Positions 8,968 to 17,517 of a stretch of 64,000 bases of DNA are shown in pieces. Position 1 is the stretch's first letter; the number at the start of each line of letters is the position of its first letter. The notes beneath the pieces are model-generated. The model had not been told where the DNA came from and ran no database searches. It was given only the letters and a program-made list of their open reading frames with translations. A program made the translations under genes and the position numbers. The stretch is from Gammaproteobacteria bacterium (GTDB lineage: Bacteria > Pseudomonadota > Gammaproteobacteria > Pseudomonadales > Azotimanducaceae), in contig VXNM01000008.1 in the NCBI GenBank assembly GCA_009840545.1, positions 378,339 to 442,338 of the forward strand. Reading direction: 5' to 3'.

Positions 8968-9645
8968 CTACTCCGAATCTTCTTCGGGTTCCTCCGGAGA
9001 TTCCTCTTCGTCTTCTTCCGTTTCGACTAGCTCTTCCTCTTCCTCATCGAGTAGAGACATTCCACGCGGCATGTGTACATTCACGATTTGATCATCGCGT
9101 CCGTCGCCTTGCGCTAGAACCACAAACGAAACACCCGGAGGCAACTCTATATCCGAAAGATGGACTGCATCCCCGATATCCAAGTGTTCTAGATCTATCT
9201 CAACGAACTCAGGCAGGTCGCGGGGCAAGCAACTGACCTGTGCTTCAGTCAGGTTGTGCGAAATCATGCCGCCGTTAAGTCTTACACCAACGCATTCTTC
9301 TTCATTAAGAAAGTGAAATGGAATAGAAACTTGAAGCTCTTGATCTTCTCGAACTCTGAGAAAGTCAACATGGACTACTTTTTCGGTTGCTGGATGACGT
9401 TGCAACTCCCTCAATACGACCTGCTCGGACCGACCTCCTAGAGTTAAGCTGAGCACTTGTGAGAAGAAGGCTTCGTCTTCCACGACTTTGGCAATACGTC
9501 GATAGTCGATGGTGAAATGGACGGGGACCTCTCCGCCTCCATAGACGACTCCTGGAACTTGGTCTTGATTTCGTCGAAGTCGACGTGCGGTCGAGGTGCC
9601 AACATCCTGGCGTTGGCTCGCATCAATGGTCAGTAGATCTGGCAT
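8968..9645 (-). CDS. rplY: 50S ribosomal protein L25, general stress protein Ctc type
   Basis: Binds 5S rRNA in the large subunit. At 225 residues this is the long Ctc form: N-terminal L25 domain (about residues 1-95, with ASQRQDVGTSTARRLRRNQ and VPGVVYGGGE), the C-terminal beta domain (about 96-190), and a strongly acidic tail of repeated Glu/Asp (about 195-225). The tail is common in this form. First gene of the minus-strand rplY-pth-ychF run; tRNA-Gln lies just upstream. Start ATG 9645. Confidence 0.96.
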   Translation of the reverse strand: MPDLLTIDASQRQDVGTSTARRLRRNQDQVPGVVYGGGEVPVHFTIDYRRIAKVVEDEAFFSQVLSLTLGGRSEQVVLRELQRHPATEKVVHVDFLRVREDQELQVSIPFHFLNEEECVGVRLNGGMISHNLTEAQVSCLPRDLPEFVEIDLEHLDIGDAVHLSDIELPPGVSFVVLAQGDGRDDQIVNVHMPRGMSLLDEEEEELVETEEDEEESPEEPEEDSE

Positions 9646-9695
9646 GTGAATTTACCTCGAACAAGTGATTGGTCTGATTGTCCTTAGGAGCTAGG

Positions 9696-9770
9696 TGGCT
9701 GGGGTGGCAGGATTCGAACCTGCGAATGACGGGTTCAAAGCCCGTTGCCTTACCACTTGGCCACACCCCA
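9696..9770 (-). tRNA. tRNA-Gln (TTG anticodon)
   Basis: The minus strand folds as a full tRNA. The acceptor stem TGGGGTG pairs with CACCCCA, followed by discriminator G and an encoded CCA (75 nt in all). The anticodon stem-loop ACGGG-CTTTGAA-CCCGT carries TTG, decoding CAA. The T-arm GCAGG-TTCGAAT-CCTGC is perfect. A tRNA-Gln between the lolB/ispE side and the prs/rplY side is known in Pseudomonas-type genomes, which supports the call. Confidence 0.97.
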
Positions 9771-9782
9771 ATTTGGCACGAA

Positions 9783-9810
9783 ATTTTAAGCCAACCCTTT
9801 GCGAAGTCAA
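9783..9810 (-). promoter_or_regulatory. Sigma-70-type promoter for tRNA-Gln
   Basis: On the minus strand, TTGACT (9810-9805) and TAAAAT (9788-9783) are separated by 16 bases, close to consensus. The -10 box ends 12 bases before the tRNA 5' end at 9770, so transcription would begin a few bases upstream of the mature tRNA. Confidence 0.65.
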
Positions 9811-10002
9811 ACGGAATCAGCAGAAGTGTCAGAGCGTAATCTAAATTGAGTTGATGTAGACATTCACGATTCGGTATAGTTCTACATCCGAAGTGCAGAG
9901 ACCGATCAAAGCCCATTCCTTGACACTTACCATCTATTTGGTTCAAAACAGTCCCCTCTAACAATTGAAGGTCAAATAAATTCGATGGACGCGGCAGGGG
10001 TG

Positions 10003-10620
10003 TCAACTGTCAAAAATCATCCGCACCTTGGTCGATCCGTCCAACAATTGAATCTCCTTGACAACGTTCGAGTCCTCTGTTTTACGTGAGTCATAAATTG
10101 CCTGGACTGTCCATGCATCGTAGTTGAACTCAACGAGTCTGTCTTGCTCGTCATATACGTGATTCTGTCCAGATTTCACAAAGCTGCAGTCCATGGTCAA
10201 ACAATCGGGCAGCTCCAGAATTGGGACGGAGACGGCGAACTGCTCTTCCCACCAAGCCTGAACATCGACCTCTTCCAAAGTTTGGCCGTTTGGTGTCTCA
10301 ATATGTGCAGTTTCCCCACTTCCCAATATGCGGATCCTCCGGAGTCCGAGTCTGTCCCTCAAGAGGAGTTCGTAAGCGTTTTCTTTCGACTTCCAAGTGA
10401 AGACCGCGCTGAAAGATTCCTCTGGTGATTTGTATATGAATCTGCCTTTGAGAATTTGCGACCAATTGGGGTCGATTTGTGTTGAATCTTTCGGTGTCTC
10501 CAACGGAAGACACGACACAAGCAATGCACTCATAAGCGCAACGAGCCCAATTCTGGTTACGTTGGTCCAGAGCCGAGTTACTTGGTCGAACTGCACACCA
10601 GTTGTACGCTCTGTTATCAT
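10003..10620 (-). CDS. lolB: Outer-membrane lipoprotein localisation protein LolB-like
   Basis: LolB receives lipoproteins from LolA and inserts them into the outer membrane. Recognition rests on three things. A lipobox signal (VALMSALLVSC, Cys as lipidation site) is present. The mature-protein pattern fits LolB (WSQILKGRFIYKSPEESFSA, then ELLLRDRLGLRRIRILG). The position is divergent from hemA, where lolB sits in most gammaproteobacteria. Similarity is modest, as usual for LolB. The start is chosen at ATG 10620; the frame extends to 10686 but would then overlap the divergent hemA start. A GTG nearer the signal sequence is another option. The ispE and prs genes that often lie between lolB and rplY are absent here. 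Confidence 0.75.
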   Translation of the reverse strand: MITERTTGVQFDQVTRLWTNVTRIGLVALMSALLVSCLPLETPKDSTQIDPNWSQILKGRFIYKSPEESFSAVFTWKSKENAYELLLRDRLGLRRIRILGSGETAHIETPNGQTLEEVDVQAWWEEQFAVSVPILELPDCLTMDCSFVKSGQNHVYDEQDRLVEFNYDAWTVQAIYDSRKTEDSNVVKEIQLLDGSTKVRMIFDS

Positions 10621-10656
10621 TTCATCCAATTGCGATATACACATCGAAATTAATTC

Positions 10657-11922
10657 ATGCCGATCATTGCCTTCGGCCTCAATCACCGTACCGCGGGGAT
10701 TGACCTGAGGGGGCGGGCATCAATACTACCCAACGACCTCCCAACCGCCCTTGAAGCGCTAAAAAACTCTGCGTCCTTCATCCGTGAAGCGATCATACTA
10801 TCTACCTGCAATCGAACGGAGATTCACGCTCAAGTACGAGATATCTCTGAAAACGAAACAAGACGGCACATGCTCAGTTGGCTTGCTGACCTTCGAAACT
10901 TGACCCTGAGTGAGTTGGAGTCTTCGACTTATTGCCATTGGGAACAAGATGCTGTAGGACATATTCTTAGCGTCGCTTCAGGTCTTGACTCTCAGGTTCT
11001 TGGAGAGCCTCAGATATTCGGACAGTTCAAGGCTGCCTTTTACGCCGCAAATCGCGCAAATTCAGTGAATACGGATTTGACAGATCTTGTGATGGCCGCT
11101 ATCAAGACAGGCAAGAGAGTCCGTTCCGATACAGAGATAGGACAAAACTCAATTTCTATCGCGCAGGCAGTGGTAATAATGGCGCGTCAGATATTTTCAG
11201 ACCTAAACCAGACGAATGTCTTGCTTCTTGGCGCTGGTGAGACTATCTGCCTAGTAAGTAAACACATGAAATCGGCAAACGTCCGCACTATTGCCATAGC
11301 GAACCGAACCATGGCCAATGCATCGCGCGTTGCAGAGCTTGTGGACGGAGAAGCCATGGCTCTATCGGAGTTCGGTTCGCGACTGCACGAATACGACATA
11401 GTCATAAGTTCAACGAACAGTCCGTCGTCGGTATTGAGCAAGGAAGTCGTGGCGCACGCATGCAGCCAGCGACGGTTTAGACCCATGTTCATCGTAGACC
11501 TTGCAGTTCCTAGAGATGTGGAGGCATCTGTTAGCGACTTGAGCGATGTATACCTCTACACCATTGACAATCTGACATCGGTAATTGATGAGAACCTAAA
11601 GCTGCGCACGAACTGCTTGGCGCAAGCGAAATCGATCGTCGATGAAGGAGTACAGATGTACGAGGAACAACACAGAATTCGACAAGTCTCAGGTCTGGTC
11701 ACTAACTTTCGCGAATCCGTTTCAGACATGCGCAAGCAAGAAATTGATAAAGCTCATGCACGGCTCCGAGCAGGTGAGGACCCTCACGAGGTTATCGAGC
11801 GTCTAGGTGAAGCACTGGCGCACAAGTTTGCGCACAACCCTACAGTGGCTATGAGAAATGCCAGCAAGTCCGATGATCAGGAACTACTGGCTCTACTGTC
11901 TGAAATATTTCAATCCAAGTAA
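10657..11922 (+). CDS. hemA: Glutamyl-tRNA reductase
   Basis: First step of C5-pathway tetrapyrrole synthesis: reduces glutamyl-tRNA to glutamate-1-semialdehyde with NADPH. 421 residues, a standard length. The N-terminus GLNHRTAGIDLRGRASI and the catalytic cysteine in ILSTCNRTEIHA (about residue 50) are intact. The NADPH domain shows LLLGAGETICLVSKHM (about 188-203), and a helical dimerisation domain follows. Its stop overlaps the prfA start by one base (TAATG), the conserved hemA-prfA-prmC arrangement. Confidence 0.97.
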   Translation: MPIIAFGLNHRTAGIDLRGRASILPNDLPTALEALKNSASFIREAIILSTCNRTEIHAQVRDISENETRRHMLSWLADLRNLTLSELESSTYCHWEQDAVGHILSVASGLDSQVLGEPQIFGQFKAAFYAANRANSVNTDLTDLVMAAIKTGKRVRSDTEIGQNSISIAQAVVIMARQIFSDLNQTNVLLLGAGETICLVSKHMKSANVRTIAIANRTMANASRVAELVDGEAMALSEFGSRLHEYDIVISSTNSPSSVLSKEVVAHACSQRRFRPMFIVDLAVPRDVEASVSDLSDVYLYTIDNLTSVIDENLKLRTNCLAQAKSIVDEGVQMYEEQHRIRQVSGLVTNFRESVSDMRKQEIDKAHARLRAGEDPHEVIERLGEALAHKFAHNPTVAMRNASKSDDQELLALLSEIFQSK

Positions 11923-13019
11923 TGTCGCTGTCTCCCAGAATTGTTCAACGTCTTGAGGAAATCTCTGATCGTCACGCAGAGATTGAGTCCTTGCTAGGCG
12001 ACCCAGAAGTGGTTTCCAATCACGAGAGTTTTTCGAGTCTCTCGCGAGAGTACTCCGAGCTTCAACCAGTCGTAACTGCATACGAACGCATTAGAACGAT
12101 TGAAGATGAAATAGAGGAAGCCGAGGAGCTTCTTCAAGAGGAAGACGAAGACTTACGGACGCTTGCTCGAGAGACGATTGAAGAACTTCGTCCGTCGCTG
12201 AACGATGCTCTTGAAGGGATTGAATTATTGCTGGTGCCGTCCGACCCCGACGACAAAGCCAACGTTTTCTTAGAAATACGCGCGGGCACAGGTGGTGAGG
12301 AAGCCGCGCTCTTTGTCGCCGACTTGGCAAAGATGTACGAGAAGTACGCGACGCTAAAAGGCTGGAATGCGAAACTCGTCTCCAAGAGACCAGCAAGCCA
12401 AGGAGGATTGAAAGAGGCGGTTTTCAGGATCTCAGGTCAAGATGTATTTGCGAAGTTGAAGTTCGAGGCCGGCACACATCGCGTGCAACGAATTCCGCAA
12501 ACCGAGTCGCAAGGACGCATTCACACGTCGGCATGCACCGTCGCAATTCTGCCCGAGATCGAAGAACTCACCGAAGTCGAGCTGAATGTTGCTGACCTGC
12601 GAATCGATACATTTCGCGCATCCGGTGCAGGTGGGCAACACGTGAACAAGACCGACTCCGCAGTTCGAATAACTCATATGCCCTCCGGGACCGTAGCCGA
12701 GTGCCAGGAAGAGCGTTCACAGCATCAAAACAAAGACCGAGCCATGGCTTTGCTAAAGTCCAAGATCCTCAGCGAACAACGCCGAGCTCAAGAGAAAGAG
12801 CGAACAGAAGATCGAAAGCTCCAAGTAGGCTCTGGCGATAGGTCCGAGAGAATTAGAACCTACAACTTTCCTCAGGGAAGACTTACAGATCACAGAGTTC
12901 AACTCACGCTGTACAAGCTGGATGAAGTCATGGAAGGCGCGCTTGATCAGGTGGTTGAGCCATTGGTCAAAGAACGACAAGCCGATCTACTGCGGGGCAT
13001 GAAGGATGAAGTGGATTGA
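11922..13019 (+). CDS. prfA: Peptide chain release factor 1
   Basis: Terminates translation at UAA and UAG. 365 residues. The GGQ peptidyl-hydrolysis loop is visible as RASGAGGQHVNKTDSAVRITH (about residues 228-248, written here with the central GGQ at about 233). The codon-recognition domain precedes it, and the C-terminal basic segment ERIRTYNFPQGRLTDHRV follows. It lies in the hemA-prfA-prmC operon with overlapping starts and stops, so its GGQ-modifying methyltransferase is made from the same transcript. Confidence 0.97.
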   Translation: MSLSPRIVQRLEEISDRHAEIESLLGDPEVVSNHESFSSLSREYSELQPVVTAYERIRTIEDEIEEAEELLQEEDEDLRTLARETIEELRPSLNDALEGIELLLVPSDPDDKANVFLEIRAGTGGEEAALFVADLAKMYEKYATLKGWNAKLVSKRPASQGGLKEAVFRISGQDVFAKLKFEAGTHRVQRIPQTESQGRIHTSACTVAILPEIEELTEVELNVADLRIDTFRASGAGGQHVNKTDSAVRITHMPSGTVAECQEERSQHQNKDRAMALLKSKILSEQRRAQEKERTEDRKLQVGSGDRSERIRTYNFPQGRLTDHRVQLTLYKLDEVMEGALDQVVEPLVKERQADLLRGMKDEVD

Positions 13020-13894
13020 TTCCCGCTGTAGGAGGTGCAAAACACCCCGTGCTAGGCAATTCGACTGAAGACCAAACGCACCGTCTCAAAAACCTAGGAG
13101 ATTGCTTCGCTTGGGCTCGAAGCAAAATCGGTAGAAGAGATTCAGAACGATTGCTCGAGTATGCGTTGGGCACAACAACCTCTCAGCTCTACACAAACCC
13201 GTCATTGGATGTCACTACGGAATCAGCCAAATACCTCTCTGGACTGGTTTCCCGGCGAAGTAGTGGCGAACCTGTTGAGTACATCATTGAAGAGTGCTAC
13301 TTTTGGACTCAAAAGCTGCAGATTACTTCCGATGTACTCATACCGAGACCAGAGACCGAAATTCTTGTCGAGTCTGCGCTCCAGTTCCTGAAGGACGGGG
13401 ATCGTGTACTGGATCTTGGCACGGGTTCAGGCGCAATTGCACTAGCGTTAAGCTCTGAGTTGAATCTGAAAGTGGTAGCTACAGACATTGACTTGAACGC
13501 CCTAAATTTGAGCCGAGAAAACATTGATCAACTCGGTTTTGACATTGAGCTGGTTCAGTCGGATTGGTATTCCTCGATCAAAGGAGTATTTGACGTGATA
13601 GTCTCGAATCCACCTTACGTAGCGATTGGCGACCCTTTACTCACAAAGAGCGGATTGCGCTACGAACCGCTTGTCGCATTGGCCAGCGACAAAAATGGGC
13701 TCGAAGCACTCGAGACTGTTATTTTCGGATCCACAAAGTACCTTGAAGATGGTGGTAGCTTGCTGGTCGAGCACGGATTCAATCAAAGAGACCAAGTGAT
13801 GAGCATGTTCAACACAGCCGGATTCCTCAACATAAGCTGTCGAAACGACTTCAGCGATGTTCCACGAGTGGTTTTTGGACAGAAAGGTGAATGA
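13016..13894 (+). CDS. prmC: Release factor glutamine methyltransferase PrmC
   Basis: SAM-dependent enzyme that methylates the Gln of the GGQ motif in RF1 and RF2. Diagnostic sites: VLDLGTGSGAIALALSSE (SAM loop, about residues 130-147), the acidic VATDID, and the substrate-binding VSNPPYVA (NPPY, about 200). The N-terminal helical domain has GEPVEYIIEE (about 80-90) and the Arg of LIPRPETEILVE. The open frame starts with TTG at 13016, giving a TTGA overlap with the prfA stop; a start further in would remain possible since residues 1-20 look unstructured. Confidence 0.96.
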   Translation: MIPAVGGAKHPVLGNSTEDQTHRLKNLGDCFAWARSKIGRRDSERLLEYALGTTTSQLYTNPSLDVTTESAKYLSGLVSRRSSGEPVEYIIEECYFWTQKLQITSDVLIPRPETEILVESALQFLKDGDRVLDLGTGSGAIALALSSELNLKVVATDIDLNALNLSRENIDQLGFDIELVQSDWYSSIKGVFDVIVSNPPYVAIGDPLLTKSGLRYEPLVALASDKNGLEALETVIFGSTKYLEDGGSLLVEHGFNQRDQVMSMFNTAGFLNISCRNDFSDVPRVVFGQKGE

Positions 13895-14627
13895 CAACGA
13901 GCTACTCCGCTACAGTCGGCAGATCATGTTGCCGGAAGTGGAGATTGAAGGTCAGGAGAAAATCCTCGCAGCGCACGTGGCAATAGTCGGTTTAGGAGGA
14001 CTGGGATCGCCTGTTGCGCTCTATTTGGCGGCCGCAGGAGTAGGACACTTAACGCTAATCGACGACGATGTGGTAGACGCGTCGAATCTCCAGCGCCAAA
14101 TCGCACACTACGAAGACAGCCTGAATGAGAGCAAAGTCGATTCCGCGGCTCGTGCAATTTCCAATATCAACTCAGCAACACAAATCTCCCGTTGTTATGA
14201 ACGTCTGACGACTAAAGATCTTTGCAACGTTGCCAGTCGCGCAGATGTATTGGTAGACGGTACCGACAACTTTGCTTCGAGATATCAAGTAAACGAGGCT
14301 TCCCTCTCAACTCGCACGCCACTTGTTTCCGGTGCAGCCATTCGTATGGAAGGGCAAATCGCTGTGTTTGATCCCAGAGAGGACTCGTCGCCTTGCTATC
14401 GTTGCCTCTATCGTGATGGGTCCTCTGAAGACCTAAACTGTGCGGAAAATGGCGTAGTCGCTCCTCTCGTGGGAATCGTAGGTTCTGTTCAAGCAATGGA
14501 AACCATGAAGCTCATTTGCGGATTTTCAGAGTCATCCGTGGGCTGGGTTCATTATCTGGACGCCAAACGAATGGAATGGAGAAAACTCAGGCTTAAGAAG
14601 AACTCTAAGTGTCCGTCTTGCTCTTGA
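13887..14627 (+). CDS. moeB: MoeB/ThiF/HesA-family adenylyltransferase
   Basis: E1-like enzyme that adenylates the C-terminal glycine of a ubiquitin-like sulfur carrier (MoaD or ThiS). Seen: RYSRQIMLPEVEIEGQEKI at the N-terminus, the nucleotide loop IVGLGGLGSPVALYLAAAGV, DDDVVDASNLQRQI with the R finger, and two Cys pairs (CYRC and the terminal CPSC) that bind structural zinc. The catalytic-loop region has the conserved DGTDNFASRYQVN. I prefer GTG 13887, overlapping the prmC stop by eight bases, over the upstream ATG 13857, because homologues begin at N-E-L-L-R-Y-S-R. No rhodanese domain is fused. The position after prmC is common; moeB rather than thiF is inferred from context. Confidence 0.88.
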   Translation: MNDNELLRYSRQIMLPEVEIEGQEKILAAHVAIVGLGGLGSPVALYLAAAGVGHLTLIDDDVVDASNLQRQIAHYEDSLNESKVDSAARAISNINSATQISRCYERLTTKDLCNVASRADVLVDGTDNFASRYQVNEASLSTRTPLVSGAAIRMEGQIAVFDPREDSSPCYRCLYRDGSSEDLNCAENGVVAPLVGIVGSVQAMETMKLICGFSESSVGWVHYLDAKRMEWRKLRLKKNSKCPSCS

Positions 14628-14940
14628 GCGATATTGGAGTAGGTCTTCACGAAGGTAACACTCCACCGTAAGGTCTTCTGTTTCAAGAGAGGGACATTGT
14701 TCATCTAAGTCCACTTCGATTGAGAGACAATCGAGAACAAACCCAAATGCCCACCTTCAAGAAGAATAAAGGAACTAGTGAGCGATTTGCGTTTGATTTC
14801 ACCTAACAACTCCGAATTAGGTTCTTAGAGACAAGGAGCCCCGCAGCTTGGACCTTGCTTGGATGCTCCATTCAATAGCAAGAAATCCGTTTTGGCTTTG
14901 AACTGCAAGACCGGATCGAACTCTCAATCTAGGAGATTCC
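14628..14940. other. 313-bp intergenic region, no confident gene
   Basis: Between moeB and the vapB-like gene. The minus strand carries open stretches in two frames (for example 14714 towards 14628, with the segment LETEDLTVECYLRED) that might be a worn remnant of a gene, but I cannot name a family. A good ribosome binding site (TAGGAG) for the following gene sits at 14929-14936. No clear terminator. Confidence 0.3.
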
Positions 14941-15171
14941 ATGAGTTTCAACATTAAGAACGAAGAGACATGTCACTTAGCAACAGAATTGGCGCGTTTG
15001 ACCAGCGAGACAAAGACGAAAGCAATAGCGATAGCCCTGTGTGAACGCTTGATTCGCATACAACATGCTCGTTGTGCTCAAAGTAGACTAAAGGAAATGC
15101 GCGCCATTGCAAAACGAAGTGCGAGGTTTGTGGGACCCGGACCTGAAGAGCATGGCTGTCTTACTTTTTGA
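14941..15171 (+). pseudogene. VapB-type antitoxin (Rv0623/PSK family), 3' frameshift
   Basis: The translation MSFNIKNEETCHLATELARL continues through EMRAIAKRSARFVGPGPEEHG and matches the N-to-C pattern of Rv0623-like antitoxins that pair with VapC PIN-domain toxins. The expected ending, a short F-D-E-G-G-L-P-K tail, is displaced. A run of five T (15165-15169) creates TGA; removing one T restores DEGGLPK and a TAG at 15191-15193, which overlaps the toxin start. So the reading frame is nearly complete but broken in its last ten codons. A strong TAGGAG precedes the ATG. The antitoxin may still fold. Confidence 0.75.
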
Positions 15172-15189
15172 CGAAGGGGGACTGCCAAA

Positions 15190-15418
15190 ATAGTCGTGGA
15201 TAGTTTCGCGTTGCAGGGCGCACTCTTCGACGAATCTGTCTCGGAGCAATACAAGAATTTGATTGCCAATGCCCTATCTGTCCTCAGTTGAAAATGCCTT
15301 GGAATCAGCCAAAGCTGTCTAGAGCCGTGGAGGGAGAGACATCGGGTAATCCGCTTCTGTTCAAGGCGTAGACTTTGCACGAACATACATTGAGCCTGCA
15401 ACACCTGCTTCAGAGTGA
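15190..15418 (+). pseudogene. VapC PIN-domain toxin remnant
   Basis: Directly after the broken antitoxin, one frame reads VVDSFALQGALFDESVSEQY, the start of a VapC PIN domain (first acidic residue D in VVDS), and stops at 15289-15291. A later frame reads GNPLLFK and then, after a one-base shift, GVDFARTYIEPATP, which is the characteristic VapC C-terminus. The middle of the domain, including the other acidic catalytic residues, has been deleted: only about 230 bases remain of the roughly 400 expected. The toxin is certainly inactive. This is decay seen in sequence, compared with the well-known VapC pattern. Confidence 0.75.
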
Positions 15419-15626
15419 CAAAGGAGTTACTTGTACGAGACGCGCGCGCAGCACATTGGATCGACAGAATACTGAGCAGTGCGCCGAAAGATTCTTTCTC
15501 GTGCGTTTGAGTTAGCAACTTAAGACAAGGCAAGACACTCGTCTGCAGGACGTATTGGCATCGAACTGAACGTCTTGCTTAGACGCACATCGGCGAAATC
15601 TTCGCGAATCCGCAGGCTAGTGCGGC

Positions 15627-16265
15627 TTAGTACCAGATTTGTCTTATACACGCAGCCGTTCTTTCAGTCGCATCCTCATACAAGACGTCGGGTACATAGT
15701 CGGCGATCTGCGAGACTTTCATGCCTATGAGTCCACAAGGATTGATGAGATCAAACGGGGTTAGATCCATCGAGACATTCAGACTAATACCGTGATACGA
15801 GCATCCATGGCGAATGCGCAATCCAATTGCTCCAATCTTGCTGCCTTCGACATAAACACCTGGATTGCTCGGCATTCGCAGACCCTCGAGGTCAAAGGAC
15901 TCGAGCACGTCAATCATGGATTGTTCCAGTCCACGAACAAAATCGTGAACACTCTGACCACATCGTCGCAAGTCGCGCAGCAAGTATGCGACAACCTGTC
16001 CTGGTCCGTGATAGGTGACCTGCCCACCCCGGTCTGTCTGTACTACCGGGATGTCTTGGGGTGCCAAGAGATGTTCTGGCTTTGCGGCTTGTCCTAGCGT
16101 GAATACGGGGTTGTGTTCCGTTATCCACAACTCGTCACTTGTAGACTCGTCCCTACTATCAGTAAATTCCTTCATCCTGTCCCATACCGAAACGTACTCC
16201 GTACGCCCCAGACGTCGTACTACAAGCTTCGTCTTGTCGGCAACAGGACTAAGATTCGTCGACAT
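15627..16265 (-). CDS. lipB: Lipoyl(octanoyl) transferase LipB
   Basis: Transfers octanoate from acyl carrier protein to lipoyl domains of dehydrogenase complexes. 212 residues from ATG 16265. Family motifs: TDRGGQVTYHGPGQVVAYLL (about residues 74-93), the catalytic Lys in GSKIGAIGLR, HGISLNV, and the catalytic Cys in LINPCGL. The open frame continues to 16445, but that part overlaps dacA and lacks conservation, so the inner ATG is preferred; it overlaps the dacA end by 17 bases. The lipA gene that usually follows is not in this window. Confidence 0.94.
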   Translation of the reverse strand: MSTNLSPVADKTKLVVRRLGRTEYVSVWDRMKEFTDSRDESTSDELWITEHNPVFTLGQAAKPEHLLAPQDIPVVQTDRGGQVTYHGPGQVVAYLLRDLRRCGQSVHDFVRGLEQSMIDVLESFDLEGLRMPSNPGVYVEGSKIGAIGLRIRHGCSYHGISLNVSMDLTPFDLINPCGLIGMKVSQIADYVPDVLYEDATERTAACIRQIWY

Positions 16266-17454
16266 CTTCCTCAGGATCTGTTTCGCTCGAGTCTTGGGGT
16301 TTGGGCTTCGAGGAAAAGAAATCTGCAATGGCTTCCATGATGCCTTGAAAAAAACCAATTTTCTCAACGTCTGCTTGAGCATAGAGATTCTCGGTTGCGA
16401 TTTCCTCGCCTCCAATAGAGACGACCAACGTGCCAATGACGTCACCCGAACTTACCGGAGCTTTGAGCATCTCAACCGGTCTAACCGACATCTTTGCGCC
16501 CGAATCGCCACGAGGAACTAAGTACTTGACCGCTGTACGAAGTCGAGCCTCCACGCTCTTGACCTTTCCATTGTCGACGTCTAGCTCGAAAATCTTCTCA
16601 GGACCAACAAGATTCTTGAACTCGAAATTCCGAAATCCGTAGTTGAACAGTTTGCGAGTTTCGCGAATCCGTACTTCATTGCTTTCGGTGCCCATAACAA
16701 CGCTGATGAGACGCATGCCGTCTCGCATTGCAGATGCGACCAAGCAATATCCGGCTTCTGCTGTGTAGCCTGTCTTCACTCCATCAACTGTGTCATCGAG
16801 AGTAAGCAGTCGATTGCGATTCGGTTGTCGAATATCGTTGTATGTGAAATCGCGTTCCGCGTACATTTCATAGTGTTCCGGATAGTCAAGAATCAATGCC
16901 CTGGTGAGCAACGCGTTGTCGTACGCAGTTGAGAGGTGGTCAACATCGGGTAGACCTGTTGAGTTCTTAAAGACAGTGTCTTCCAAGCCTAGATGTTCTC
17001 CATACTCATTCATGAGCTTGGCAAACTCGTCATCCGAGCCCGAAATGTACTCGGCAAGCGCAACACTGGCGTCGTTTCCCGACTGAATGATGATGCCTCG
17101 CAAGAGGTCGGAGACTGATACTGTGGTTCCTTCCCTGATGAACATTCGTGAGCCGGGTGTCTCCCATGCAGTCACGCTCACTGGAACCATCTCGTCGATC
17201 TTCAGTCGACCCGAATCAACTTCGGCTGCCGCCACATAGCTAGTCATAATCTTGGTGAGACTTGCAGGTGCTAGTTTCTCACGACTGTTGAATTCAACAA
17301 GCACTTTTTTGCTGTGTGCGTCCATCAGTACATAACTCTTCGCTTCCAACGTTGGCGGCTGAGGAACGATGAAAGTTGCGAGGCTCGACGAGCACGCAAA
17401 GACAAAGCCCAAGGCAACTACGAGACAGGATGATTGCAAGAAAGGTTTTCTCAT
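16249..17454 (-). CDS. dacA: D-alanyl-D-alanine carboxypeptidase (PBP5/6 type)
   Basis: Periplasmic penicillin-binding protein that trims the terminal D-Ala of peptidoglycan pentapeptides. A signal peptide covers residues 1 to about 26. The three penicillin-binding motifs are intact: SLTK (Ser65, Lys68), SGN near 127 and KTG in VDGVKTGYTAEAGY. A C-terminal beta domain follows (about 285-370), then a weakly amphipathic segment (FFQGIMEAIADFF) that fits the membrane anchor, and an unusual acidic tail of about 20 residues rich in D, E and S. It belongs to the minus-strand cell-elongation block. The rlpA gene often found before dacA is missing. Confidence 0.95.
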   Translation of the reverse strand: MRKPFLQSSCLVVALGFVFACSSSLATFIVPQPPTLEAKSYVLMDAHSKKVLVEFNSREKLAPASLTKIMTSYVAAAEVDSGRLKIDEMVPVSVTAWETPGSRMFIREGTTVSVSDLLRGIIIQSGNDASVALAEYISGSDDEFAKLMNEYGEHLGLEDTVFKNSTGLPDVDHLSTAYDNALLTRALILDYPEHYEMYAERDFTYNDIRQPNRNRLLTLDDTVDGVKTGYTAEAGYCLVASAMRDGMRLISVVMGTESNEVRIRETRKLFNYGFRNFEFKNLVGPEKIFELDVDNGKVKSVEARLRTAVKYLVPRGDSGAKMSVRPVEMLKAPVSSGDVIGTLVVSIGGEEIATENLYAQADVEKIGFFQGIMEAIADFFSSKPKPQDSSETDPEEDVDES

Positions 17455-17517
17455 TGATTTTGCTGCTAGATGGATGCGGTGAAAAGTTTCAATTGCTAAT
17501 TGAACGTCGGAATCGCC

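Noticed and set aside
9623-10006. Minus-strand open frame of 127 codons spanning tRNA-Gln
   Set aside because: Its most distinctive part is a translation of the tRNA itself; the rest has no protein-like conservation.
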